In this document: in pieces, positions 1 to 7,400 of the stretch
How the letters are laid out: every line of letters starts with the position of its first letter
How positions within the stretch are numbered: position 1 is the stretch's first letter
Assembly (NCBI GenBank): GCA_937928755.1
Contig: CALEZI010000031.1
Span: 1 to 28,043 of the forward strand
Direction of reading: 5' to 3'
DNA from: an uncultured Rhodanobacteraceae bacterium
Lineage (GTDB): Bacteria; Pseudomonadota; Gammaproteobacteria; Xanthomonadales; SZUA-5
Length of the DNA stretch: 28,043 nt
Program-made: the position numbers and the translations under genes
Notes under the pieces: generated by a model
Databases searched by the model: none
Told to the model about the DNA's origin: nothing
Seen by the model: the letters and a program-made list of their open reading frames with translations, nothing else

Positions 1-172
1 AAGAAGATTGTCTAGAGCGAAAGAGCGAAGAGACCATGAAAAGCAACATACAAGGTCGGAACCCGCGCCCGAGAGAAATCGGCAAGGCGAGCCGCCCCCG
101 ACGCGGATTCCGACATCCGGACTCATCGGAGGATCGTCATCGCCGTCGCCAGTCCACGCGGATTCCACCATC

Positions 173-198
173 CTGAGCCGAACCGCAGGTCGGCTCAG
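173..198 (-). terminator. Stem-loop just past the MerR gene
   Basis: A perfect 9-bp inverted repeat (CTGAGCCGA / TCGGCTCAG) with an 8-nt loop lies 20 bases beyond the stop of the minus-strand MerR gene. No T tract follows on the minus strand, so it is not a classical intrinsic terminator. It could be a transcript-end stabiliser. I find nothing else convincing in bases 1-217. Confidence 0.35.
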
Positions 199-217
199 TC
201 CAGCGAAAGCACACGCC

Positions 218-649
218 TCAGGGCCGATCTGCCGCCGGCGGTCGCTTGCGCTCCCGCTTGCCGCCCGCGGCGGGCAATGCTGCGGCCATCAACTTGCGGA
301 AAGTCGGGCACTCGAGGTGGCTGGGTGCCCGGCAGCGTGCGGCGTGGCGCAGGCCGTTGCGCATGGCCAGCAGCTTGCGAATGGTGCCATCGAGTTCATC
401 GGCCTTGGCGGCGAGCAGGTCGCGGTCGATCTGCGGGCGTCCGTTGGCGCTGAACATGCGCGCGATCTCGTCCAGCGAAAACCCGGCCGAGCGCCCGAGC
501 GCGATCAGCGACAGTCGCTGCAGCACGCCCTTGTCGAACAGGCGCCGCAGGCCGTGGCGACCGACCGAGACGATCAGCCCTTTTTCTTCGTAGTAGCGCA
601 GCGTCGATGCCGGCACGCCGGCACGCCTGGCGACTTCCCCGATGTCCAT
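218..649 (-). CDS. MerR-family transcriptional regulator
   Basis: This 143-residue protein opens with the MerR winged-helix signature (VARRAGVPASTLRYYEEKGL, residues 6-25), followed by the usual wing and a dimerisation helix around 75-100. Near the C-terminus are two cysteines, C106 and C114, in a CRAPSHLEC motif. That fits effector or redox sensing by MerR proteins, but it is not the CxxCxC iron-sulfur cluster motif of SoxR. The basic tail (KRERKRPP) is probably unstructured. The ATG start fits the MerR N-terminus. The gene is divergent from a DUF2938/DUF2798 pair, and a MerR-type operator lies between them, so it probably controls that pair and perhaps itself. MerR proteins distort DNA to realign an overlong promoter spacer. 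The inducer cannot be read from the sequence. Confidence 0.93.
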   Translation of the reverse strand: MDIGEVARRAGVPASTLRYYEEKGLIVSVGRHGLRRLFDKGVLQRLSLIALGRSAGFSLDEIARMFSANGRPQIDRDLLAAKADELDGTIRKLLAMRNGLRHAARCRAPSHLECPTFRKLMAAALPAAGGKRERKRPPAADRP

Positions 650-661
650 CGCGCAGACCCC

Positions 662-692
662 TTGACTTCAAGTTGACTTGAAGTGGCACTGT
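662..692 (+). promoter_or_regulatory. MerR-type promoter/operator with 19-bp spacer
   Basis: A near-consensus -35 (TTGACT, 662-667) is separated by exactly 19 bp from a weaker -10 (CACTGT, 687-692). Filling the spacer is the palindrome ACTTCAAGTTGACTTGAAGT (665-684), with 9-bp perfect arms. This is the MerR/SoxR promoter layout, and the palindrome resembles the E. coli SoxR box (CCTCAAGTTAACTTGAGG). It sits 39 bases upstream of the DUF2938 ATG and 16 bases upstream of the regulator's own start, so both genes can be controlled from it. Confidence 0.8.
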
Positions 693-730
693 GCCTTCCC
701 GAGCCGAAGAAGGCAAGCCAGGGAGCAAAC

Positions 731-1222
731 ATGGACGCTGTATTGCACACATTGTGGACCGGCGCAGGCGCGACGCTTGCGGTGGATGTCTGGGCGCTGG
801 CGCGTCGTCGCTGGTTCGGCGTGGCGTTGCCGAATTACGGCCTGGTCGGACGCTGGTTCGCGTACATGCCGCGCGGGCAGTTCCGCCATGCGTCGATCGC
901 CAGCGCGGCGCCGATGCCTGGCGAACGCCTGCTCGGCTGGGGCGCGCACTACGCCATCGGCATTGGCTTCGCCGCGCTGCTGCCATTGCTCTGGGGCAGC
1001 GCCTGGCTGCAACAGCCAAGCCTGCCACCGGCGCTGCTGGTTGGGCTTGGCAGCGTCGCCGCTCCGTTGCTGCTGATGCAGCCGGCGATGGGGCTCGGGA
1101 TTGCCGCCAGCCGTGCCCCACGCCCCGCTGCCGCACGCCGGCAGAGCCTGATCACGCATGCCGTGTTCGGCTTCGGGCTGTATGCCGCGGCGCGGGCGGC
1201 CGACGCCCTGTTCGCGTCGTGA
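731..1222 (+). CDS. DUF2938 family integral membrane protein
   Basis: A 163-residue protein with about four hydrophobic segments: near residues 5-25, a stretch beginning YAIGIGFAALLPLLWG, the PALLVGLGSVAAPLLLMQPA segment, and the C-terminal THAVFGFGLYAAARAAD. The sequence matches the DUF2938 family of small membrane proteins of unknown function. I chose the ATG at 731 over an in-frame upstream ATG at 683 because an AGGGAGC ribosome site lies just before it, and because 683 falls inside the MerR operator. It is the first gene downstream of that operator and is followed after 55 bp by a DUF2798 gene, probably as one operon. Substrate and function are unknown. Confidence 0.88.
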   Translation: MDAVLHTLWTGAGATLAVDVWALARRRWFGVALPNYGLVGRWFAYMPRGQFRHASIASAAPMPGERLLGWGAHYAIGIGFAALLPLLWGSAWLQQPSLPPALLVGLGSVAAPLLLMQPAMGLGIAASRAPRPAAARRQSLITHAVFGFGLYAAARAADALFAS

Positions 1223-1277
1223 CTGCGGAAACTGTTACTGCAACTACCCATTCAACTCACCACCAAGGAAACTCAAA

Positions 1278-1502
1278 ATGCGTATTCCCGTTCGTTTTGC
1301 CCCGATCCTCTTCGGCGCCTTGCTCTCGGCCATCATGGTCGCACTGGTCAGCGCGTTCGTGCTCGCCACCAGCCAGGGCATCCAGCCGGACTTCCCAGCC
1401 CGATGGGTGCGCAGCTGCCTGACCACCTGGCCGATGGCCTTCATCACCGTAACCCTGGTCGCGCCGTGGGTGAGAAAGGTGGTGGCGAAGGTGACCGGCT
1501 GA
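1278..1502 (+). CDS. DUF2798 family small membrane protein
   Basis: A 74-residue protein with two transmembrane segments (PILFGALLSAIMVALVSAFV and SCLTTWPMAFITVTLVAPWV), a short polar loop between them and a basic C-terminus (RKVVAKVTG). Length and layout match DUF2798, a family of unknown function that often accompanies redox- or stress-responsive regulators. The ATG at 1278 is preceded by AAGGAA at about the right spacing; the longer in-frame reading upstream lacks such a site. It is probably co-transcribed with the DUF2938 gene under the MerR-controlled promoter. Confidence 0.87.
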   Translation: MRIPVRFAPILFGALLSAIMVALVSAFVLATSQGIQPDFPARWVRSCLTTWPMAFITVTLVAPWVRKVVAKVTG

Positions 1503-1623
1503 GGCACGCGTCGCTGGCTCGATCGATGCCATCGGCGTTGCAGCGACCGGCGGAACGGCAGTGCATCGGCGCCCGCCGGCGTGCTATCACTTTGGCCCCA
1601 TTCGCAGCTCCCGGTTGTCCGCC

Positions 1624-3249
1624 ATGCCTGAAATCAGCGATGCCCTGATCGTCGGCGGTGGCCACAACGGACTGGTCTGCGCGGCCTTGCTGGCGGCCCG
1701 CGGTCTCAAGGTGCAGGTATTGGAGCGCCGCTCGATCCTCGGCGGCGCGGCGGTGACTGAGGAGTTCCATCCCGGATTCCGCAACTCGACCGCCAGCTAT
1801 ACCGTCAGCCTGCTGCACCCGCGGGTGATAACCGACCTCGGGCTGGCGCAACACGGCTTGCGCATCGTCGAGCGTCCCTATTCCAACTATCTGCCGCTGC
1901 CGGATGGCAGTGCCTTTCGCCTCGGCGGGGCAGAGGGCAGCGCGGACATCGCGGCGCGCTCACCGCGCGATGCGCAGCGCCTGCCGCAATACCACGCCAT
2001 GCTGGAGCGGGTGGTTCAGGTGTTGCGCGAGCTGATGCTGCAGACGCCGCCGAACTTGAGCGATCGTTTCGTGCTGGCCGACTGGCTGGCGTCGCTGCAG
2101 GTGGCACGGCGCCTGCGTCACCTGGACTCGCGCGGACGGCGCGATCTTCTCGACCTGTTCACCAAGAGCGCCGGCGAACTGCTCGACGACTGGTTCGAAT
2201 GCGAGCCGCTGAAGGCGGCGCTCGGCTGGGATTCCATCGTCGGCAACTTTGCCAGCCCGTACACGCCCGGCTCCGCCTATGTGCTGCTGCACCACGTGTT
2301 CGGCGAGGTCAATGGCAAGAGCGGAGTGTGGGGTCACGCGATCGGCGGCATGGGCGCGATCAGCCAGGCGATCGCCGCCGCGGCGCAGGCGCGTGGCGTG
2401 CAATTGCGCACCAATGCCAGCGTGGCGCGGATTCTGCTGCGCGAAGGTCGCGCCGAGGGCGTGGTGCTCGCCGACGGCGAAGAGATCCGCGCGCGTATGG
2501 TGGTGTCCAACGTGCACCCGCGAGTGCTCTACGGCAAGCTGATCGCGCCGTCTGAACTGCCGGGCGACATGGCGGAGAGGATCGGCCGCTACCGCAGCGG
2601 CTCGGGCACCTTCCGCATGAACCTGGCGTTGAGCGAGCTGCCGGATTTCCGCGCCACGCCGGGAACCGCGCTCAAGGCGCACCACCAGAGCGGCATCCTG
2701 ATCGGTCCGAGTCTGGCTTATTTCGAGCGCGCCTATTTCGACGCCAAGGGCCGCGAGCACAACCCCGGCTGGGCGCGCGAGCCGGTGGTCGAACTGGTCA
2801 TCAGCTCGACGCTGGACGGCACGCTGGCGCCGCCGGGCCAGTACGCCGCCAGCCTGTTCTGCCAGCAGGTCAATCCCAGCGTGGCGCCCGACTGGGACAC
2901 CCACCGTGACGAGTTCGCGAAACTGGCGATCGCCACGGTCGATCGCCACGCGCCCAACTTCGCGCGCAGCGTGCTTGGCTACCGCGCCTTGAGCCCACTG
3001 GATCTGGAACGCGAATACGGATTGATCGGCGGCGACATCTTCCACGGTTCGCTCGGGCTAGACCAACTGTTCAGCGCGCGCCCGCTGCTCGGCCAGGGCA
3101 ACTATCGTGGCGCTTTTGCCGGCCTGTACCTGTGCGGCGCCGGCACCCATCCCGGTGGCGGCGTCACCGGCATCCCCGGCATGAACGCCGCGCGCGAGAT
3201 CCTGCGCGACTGGAAGCGCACGCCGCAACGCCGAGGTCCGTTAAACTGA
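1624..3249 (+). CDS. FAD-dependent oxidoreductase, PYROXD2/CrtI-like
   Basis: A 541-residue flavoprotein. The N-terminal dinucleotide-binding motif ALIVGGGHNGLVCAALLAAR is followed by the acidic strand end VLERR and the GGAAVTEE segment typical of the phytoene-desaturase/PYROXD2 branch of amine oxidase-like enzymes. The C-terminus carries the second FAD-contact motif (LYLCGAGTHPGGGVTGIPGM). Length is normal for the family. The start is placed at the ATG at 1624, where family homology begins; a GTG 63 bases upstream would add a non-conserved arginine-rich leader. No carotenoid genes are nearby, so a role in pigment synthesis is not supported. The general call is firm, the substrate unknown. 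Confidence 0.92.
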   Translation: MPEISDALIVGGGHNGLVCAALLAARGLKVQVLERRSILGGAAVTEEFHPGFRNSTASYTVSLLHPRVITDLGLAQHGLRIVERPYSNYLPLPDGSAFRLGGAEGSADIAARSPRDAQRLPQYHAMLERVVQVLRELMLQTPPNLSDRFVLADWLASLQVARRLRHLDSRGRRDLLDLFTKSAGELLDDWFECEPLKAALGWDSIVGNFASPYTPGSAYVLLHHVFGEVNGKSGVWGHAIGGMGAISQAIAAAAQARGVQLRTNASVARILLREGRAEGVVLADGEEIRARMVVSNVHPRVLYGKLIAPSELPGDMAERIGRYRSGSGTFRMNLALSELPDFRATPGTALKAHHQSGILIGPSLAYFERAYFDAKGREHNPGWAREPVVELVISSTLDGTLAPPGQYAASLFCQQVNPSVAPDWDTHRDEFAKLAIATVDRHAPNFARSVLGYRALSPLDLEREYGLIGGDIFHGSLGLDQLFSARPLLGQGNYRGAFAGLYLCGAGTHPGGGVTGIPGMNAAREILRDWKRTPQRRGPLN

Positions 3250-3343
3250 AGGAAACGTCGATCCGCGGCTCGAAACCGGCCCGGGTCAATGGTCTGCACC
3301 GTAGCGCCAATCCGGTGCTGCCGATCAGGACAGGAGAGCCTCG

Positions 3344-3766
3344 ATGCGCGTTTTGGTTTTCGTCAAAGCCACCGCCGACAGTGAGGCTGGCCTCATGCCG
3401 CCGTCCGAACTGCTGGAGCAGATGGGCAGGTACAACGAGGAACTGGTCAATGCCGGCATCATGCTCGGCGGCGATGGCCTCAAGCCCACGGCGCACGCCA
3501 AACGCGTCCACTTCGACGGAACCACACGCACCGTCTTGCAGGGGCCGTTCAGCGAAACCCGCGAGCAGGTTGCCGGCTACTGGCTGTGGGAAGTGAAGGA
3601 CATGGACGAGGCCGTGGAATGGGTGAGGCGCTGTCCGAACCCGATGCTCGGCCCCAGCGACATCGATATACGCCCGTTGTACGAACTGGCGGATTTCGAG
3701 TCGATCATGACGCCGGAGGCCGAGGCCGTTCATGGCCGCGTGGCCGGCAAGCTGGCCGGGCAATAG
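3344..3766 (+). CDS. YciI/DGPF-family protein
   Basis: A 140-residue protein of the YCII-related family. It has the opening strand MRVLVFVKATADSEAG, the helix PPSELLEQMGRYNEELVNAG, the GGDGLKPT turn and the signature GPFSETREQVAGYWLWEVKD, which corresponds to the DGPF-E-K motif that names the family. These are small ferredoxin-like-fold dimers, some linked to sigma-70-like factors or stress; no sigma factor is adjacent here. An AGGAG site at 3332-3336 lies 7 bases before the ATG. The next gene follows after 56 bp, so the two may share a transcript. The biochemical role is not known. Confidence 0.92.
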   Translation: MRVLVFVKATADSEAGLMPPSELLEQMGRYNEELVNAGIMLGGDGLKPTAHAKRVHFDGTTRTVLQGPFSETREQVAGYWLWEVKDMDEAVEWVRRCPNPMLGPSDIDIRPLYELADFESIMTPEAEAVHGRVAGKLAGQ

Positions 3767-3822
3767 GCGCAACTGACCCGAGTCCGGTAGCGGCGTATTC
3801 TTCAAGCACGAGGGCGCGATCG

Positions 3823-4104
3823 ATGTGCCGCAACATCAAGACCCTGTTCAACTTCGAGCCGCCGGCGACCGAGGAAGAGATCCGCGCATCGGCGCTGCAG
3901 TTCGTGCGCAAGTTGAGTGGTTTCAACGCACCGTCGAAGGCCAACCAGGCGGCATTCGATCTGGCGGTGGCCGAGGTCACGGCAGCCGCGCGCACGCTGG
4001 TCTACTCGCTGGTCTCCAACGCCAGCCCGAAATTGCGCGACATCGAAGCCGGCAAGGCATTGGCGCGTCGGCGGCTGCGCTTTCCGGCGGGCAAGGGCAG
4101 CTGA
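3823..4104 (+). CDS. DUF2277 family protein
   Basis: A 93-residue protein starting MCRNIKTLFNFEPPATEEEI, the diagnostic opening of DUF2277. A helical middle (ASALQFVRKLSGF) leads to an arginine-rich C-terminus (ALARRRLRFP). The family is small, cytoplasmic, widespread and uncharacterised. The ATG at 3823 agrees with the conserved N-terminus; a longer in-frame reading upstream overlaps the YciI gene and is not conserved. Weak purine-rich sequence (CGAGGG) precedes the start. Confidence 0.9.
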   Translation: MCRNIKTLFNFEPPATEEEIRASALQFVRKLSGFNAPSKANQAAFDLAVAEVTAAARTLVYSLVSNASPKLRDIEAGKALARRRLRFPAGKGS

Positions 4105-4308
4105 TTGCCTGAGGCTGCCTCTGCGGCGGCTCGTACGCGAGAGTTTTTCCGGCGTTTACGGCGCTGCAAGCGCAGCCGAAGAACCGGTCGGGCCGACTGG
4201 GGGAAGAACTGTCGCGCGTGGGGCGATTCGTCGCAGCGCCGTCAGCGCCGTCGCGCCGGAGTCCGACCAGCGCTTATTCTTGGCACCTTGCACCGGGAAG
4301 CAGGACAC

Positions 4309-7300
4309 TTGCGCAGCCGTCACCAGAGCCTGGACAAGGATTGCGCAGGTCGACGGTCCGGCATCGGCGCCGCGCCGCCGCAATTCGCTGCAAGGCTGCT
4401 GGCGCGGGTGGTCTGCGCGCTGGCCCTGCTGTTGGCCTGGCCGCTCGCGGCGCTGGACGTCGACCGCCCGCTGAACACCTTCACGCTGAGCCACTGGAAC
4501 AGCAGCAACGGGCTGGCTCACAACATGGTGATCGCCATAACGCAGACGCCCGACGGCTATCTGTGGCTGGGCAGTTTCGAAGGGCTGTCGCGTTTCAACG
4601 GGTTGGAGTTTGTGGTGTTCGACGACCGCACCCTGCCGTTGGCGGACGCCAATGGCATTCGTGCGCTTGCTGTCGACAGTACCGGCAGGTTGTGGGTCAG
4701 CAGTGCGCGCTCCGGGTTGCTGGCATTCGATGCCCAGGGCTGGCAGCGCTACAGCCATGAGCAGGGCCAGCCGTTCGAGCAGATGATCGGCGTCGAAGCG
4801 AGCAGCGACGGCTGGTTGTGGTTGAACGGCGAGGAGAGCGGCATCGCGCGTTGGCGGCCGGGTAGCCCGGCATTGCGCGTCGATCGGCGCAATGGACTGA
4901 CCCACGACAATGTCTACGTGACCCTCGCCGATGGTCGAGGCGGCGTTTTCGTCGGCACTGCCGCGGGTCTCGATCATGTCACGGCCGAAGGTCTGGTGAG
5001 TCACTGGGGCAGCCAGCGAGGCTTGCCGCCGGGACCGGTGCGCAGCCTGAGGCACGCACCTGATGGCGAACTGGCGGTCACCGTGGCGGGGCGCGTGGGC
5101 TGGATCGGCGATCAGGGTTATCGCCCGCTGACCGGCGATCAGGTCCCGACCAGCGCCCAGTTGCTGCTCTACGACCGCGACGGCGGCCTGCTGATCGGAA
5201 CCACCGACCAGGGACTGTGGCGCGCAGGCGCGCGCGGCATCGACCAGCTCGACCGTCGCCACGGGCTGCGCGGCAATCGCGTGGTGTCGCTGTTCGAGGA
5301 TCGCGAGGGCAGTGTCTGGGTCGGTTCCTCGGACGGCCTCTATCAGTTGCGCGACCTCAGGTTCACCACCATCGATCGGCGCCATGACATCGGCGCAGGC
5401 TATGTGCGGGCGTTGTGGGAGCACCCCGCCGGAGTGCTCTGGATCGGCAGCACCGACGGGCTGTACCGTCGCGCTGGCGAGAACGTCGCGCGCTTCGGTC
5501 GCGACACCGGATTGCCCAGCGATTCGATACTGTCGCTGGCGCATACGCAAAGGCACGGCCTGCTGGTCGGCACTTTCGGCTCCGGCATTGCGCGCATCGT
5601 CGATGATCGGGTGGAACCGGTGCCGGGGACCCGCGCCCTGGACGCGTTGCAGATCCGGGCCTTGTTGCCGCGTGCCGACGGCAGTTTGTGGATGGCCAGC
5701 AACAGTGGATTGTTTCGCCTGGTCGGTGAGCAGTTGACACGTTTCGATCGCGAGCATGGATTGCCGCGCGATTTCGCCATGGCCTTGACCGAAGACCACG
5801 TCGGTCGCCTCTGGGTGGGCACTTCCGGTGGCCTCGCGCGCCTGGCGGGGGAGCGTTTCGAGGCCTACGGCAGGGCTCAGGGCCTGCATGCGGAAGACAT
5901 CTTCAGCATCCACAGCCAGCCTTCCGGCGAGTTGTGGATCGGCAGCAACCGTGGGCTCAAACGCTACGCGGACGGGCGCTTCGAGGATGTCGTCGGCGAC
6001 GACCCGGCGTTCAACAGCAGTCTGTTCCAGATTCTCGAGGATGCGCAGGGCAGCTTCTGGATCAGCAGCAATCGCGGCATTTTCCTGTTGCCGGCCGAGG
6101 AAATCGCGGCGCTGCGAGCCGGTCGCGAAGGGCCGGTGCGGGTACGGCGGCACGATCGCAGCGATGGACTGACCAACGAACAGGCCAACGGTGCTTCGCA
6201 ATCGTCCGGTATCCGCATGGCCGACGGCAGCCTGCGTTTCGCCACGGCAGAAGGCGTGGCAGCGGTCACGCCCGGGCGCCACTACCCGCGCCGTCCGGTG
6301 CGCATCGACGCGGTCATCGAATCGGTGTTGGTCGACGCTGCGCCGACAACAGCCGCAGCGGTTGCGGGTACGACGCTGGCGGCCGGCGTCCGGCGGCTGG
6401 AGTTCCGCTATGTCGGCTTGAGCCTGCTGAATCCGGAGCGCGTGCGTTACCGCCATCGATTGTCTGGCTTCGACGACCAGTGGGTCGATGCAGGGGACCA
6501 GCGTGTCGCCGCGTACACCAATCTGGCGCCAGGGTCGTACCGTTTCGAGGTCGAGGCCAGCAGCGGCGATGTCGTCGACGCGATCCAGCTGGAGTTTGCG
6601 CTCGCGCCGCGTTGGTGGCAGCGACTGGAGATCCAGATGCTGGCGGGCGTGCTGCTCGTGCTCCTTCTGGCAGCGCTTTGGCGCACACGCACGACGCAAC
6701 TGCTGCACCGCAGTCGCGAGCTGGAGCGATTGGTGACGCTGCGTACAGCCGATCTGCAGGCCAAGGCGATGCAACTGGCGCAGGCAGATCGGGAGAAGGG
6801 CGCGCTGGTGATCCGTCTGCGCGAACAGTCCGAGGCGTTCGAGCGGCAGGCGCGTGAAGACTGGCTCACCGGGCTGCCCAATCGGCGTGCCTTCGAAGAA
6901 CTGCTGCAGCAGCAGTTCGCCTCGGCGCGGGAAGGCTCGAATGGCCTGAGTCTGGCGGTCGCCGATATCGACCACTTCAAGGAGATCAATGATCGCCATT
7001 CGCATGCGGTCGGAGATCGGGTGATCGCGGCCGTCGCCGACGAGTTGCGCGCGGGTGCCGGAGCGGGCGCGCTGATTGCGCGCTGGGGTGGCGAGGAGTT
7101 CATGCTGCTGTTCCCCGGCTGCAATCGCGACCACGCGCTGGCGCGCTGCGAGCGCATTCGTGGCGCTATCGCCGCGCGCCTGCCGTTCTTCGCCGACGGG
7201 AAACCGGAACTTGTAACGGTGAGCTTCGGCGTGGCCGAACTCGGTGCCGAACACGATTCACCGGAACGCCTGCTCAGCGAGGCCGACCAGCGCCTGTACC

Positions 7301-7335
7301 AGGCGAAAGACGCCGGCCGCAACTGCATACGCTGA
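4309..7335 (+). CDS. Periplasmic two-component propeller diguanylate cyclase
   Basis: A membrane sensor of about 1008 residues. After a signal segment (VVCALALLLAWPLAALDVD) come some thirteen propeller repeats with the pattern DGxLWxGSxxGLxRF (about 4550-6090), as in periplasmic Reg_prop sensors. Next are a Y_Y_Y domain (YRHRLSGFDDQWVDAGDQ to GSYRFEVEAS), one transmembrane helix (AGVLLVLLLAALW, about 6640-6680), a coiled coil and a GGDEF domain. The active-site loop RWGGEEF (7081-7101) is intact, so synthesis of c-di-GMP from GTP is expected. The inhibitory RxxD I-site is absent (GAGA in its place). Start uncertain: the frame is open from 4105, but that stretch is arginine-rich and unlike a secreted N-terminus. 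TTG 4309 has AGGA just upstream; GTG 4408 is an alternative. Confidence 0.88.
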   Translation: MRSRHQSLDKDCAGRRSGIGAAPPQFAARLLARVVCALALLLAWPLAALDVDRPLNTFTLSHWNSSNGLAHNMVIAITQTPDGYLWLGSFEGLSRFNGLEFVVFDDRTLPLADANGIRALAVDSTGRLWVSSARSGLLAFDAQGWQRYSHEQGQPFEQMIGVEASSDGWLWLNGEESGIARWRPGSPALRVDRRNGLTHDNVYVTLADGRGGVFVGTAAGLDHVTAEGLVSHWGSQRGLPPGPVRSLRHAPDGELAVTVAGRVGWIGDQGYRPLTGDQVPTSAQLLLYDRDGGLLIGTTDQGLWRAGARGIDQLDRRHGLRGNRVVSLFEDREGSVWVGSSDGLYQLRDLRFTTIDRRHDIGAGYVRALWEHPAGVLWIGSTDGLYRRAGENVARFGRDTGLPSDSILSLAHTQRHGLLVGTFGSGIARIVDDRVEPVPGTRALDALQIRALLPRADGSLWMASNSGLFRLVGEQLTRFDREHGLPRDFAMALTEDHVGRLWVGTSGGLARLAGERFEAYGRAQGLHAEDIFSIHSQPSGELWIGSNRGLKRYADGRFEDVVGDDPAFNSSLFQILEDAQGSFWISSNRGIFLLPAEEIAALRAGREGPVRVRRHDRSDGLTNEQANGASQSSGIRMADGSLRFATAEGVAAVTPGRHYPRRPVRIDAVIESVLVDAAPTTAAAVAGTTLAAGVRRLEFRYVGLSLLNPERVRYRHRLSGFDDQWVDAGDQRVAAYTNLAPGSYRFEVEASSGDVVDAIQLEFALAPRWWQRLEIQMLAGVLLVLLLAALWRTRTTQLLHRSRELERLVTLRTADLQAKAMQLAQADREKGALVIRLREQSEAFERQAREDWLTGLPNRRAFEELLQQQFASAREGSNGLSLAVADIDHFKEINDRHSHAVGDRVIAAVADELRAGAGAGALIARWGGEEFMLLFPGCNRDHALARCERIRGAIAARLPFFADGKPELVTVSFGVAELGAEHDSPERLLSEADQRLYQAKDAGRNCIR

Positions 7336-7373
7336 TTTGCCGGATTGGCGCAGAGCAGCGGCGAAAGACGCGG

Positions 7374-7385
7374 AAATGGCCATTT
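7374..7385. other. 12-bp perfect palindrome before the GT-C gene
   Basis: AAATGGCCATTT lies 16 bases before the start of the downstream membrane glycosyltransferase-like gene, in a 65-bp gap with no clear ribosome site. It could be a protein-binding site or chance; there is no second copy nearby. Confidence 0.2.
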
Positions 7386-7400
7386 GCGACGCACCACACT

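Noticed and set aside
8..676. Plus-strand open frame at the left edge
   Set aside because: It overlaps the MerR gene on the opposite strand and runs into its operator; low-complexity R/A/P-rich peptide.
4105..4308. N-terminal extension of the diguanylate cyclase from the TTG at 4105
   Set aside because: The extra 68 residues are arginine-rich, would bury the signal peptide, and start directly at the previous stop without a ribosome site.
4156..7254. Minus-strand open frame of 1032 codons opposite the diguanylate cyclase
   Set aside because: It is the antisense shadow of a gene with clear domains; its composition is biased to H, Q, R and A with no recognisable motif.
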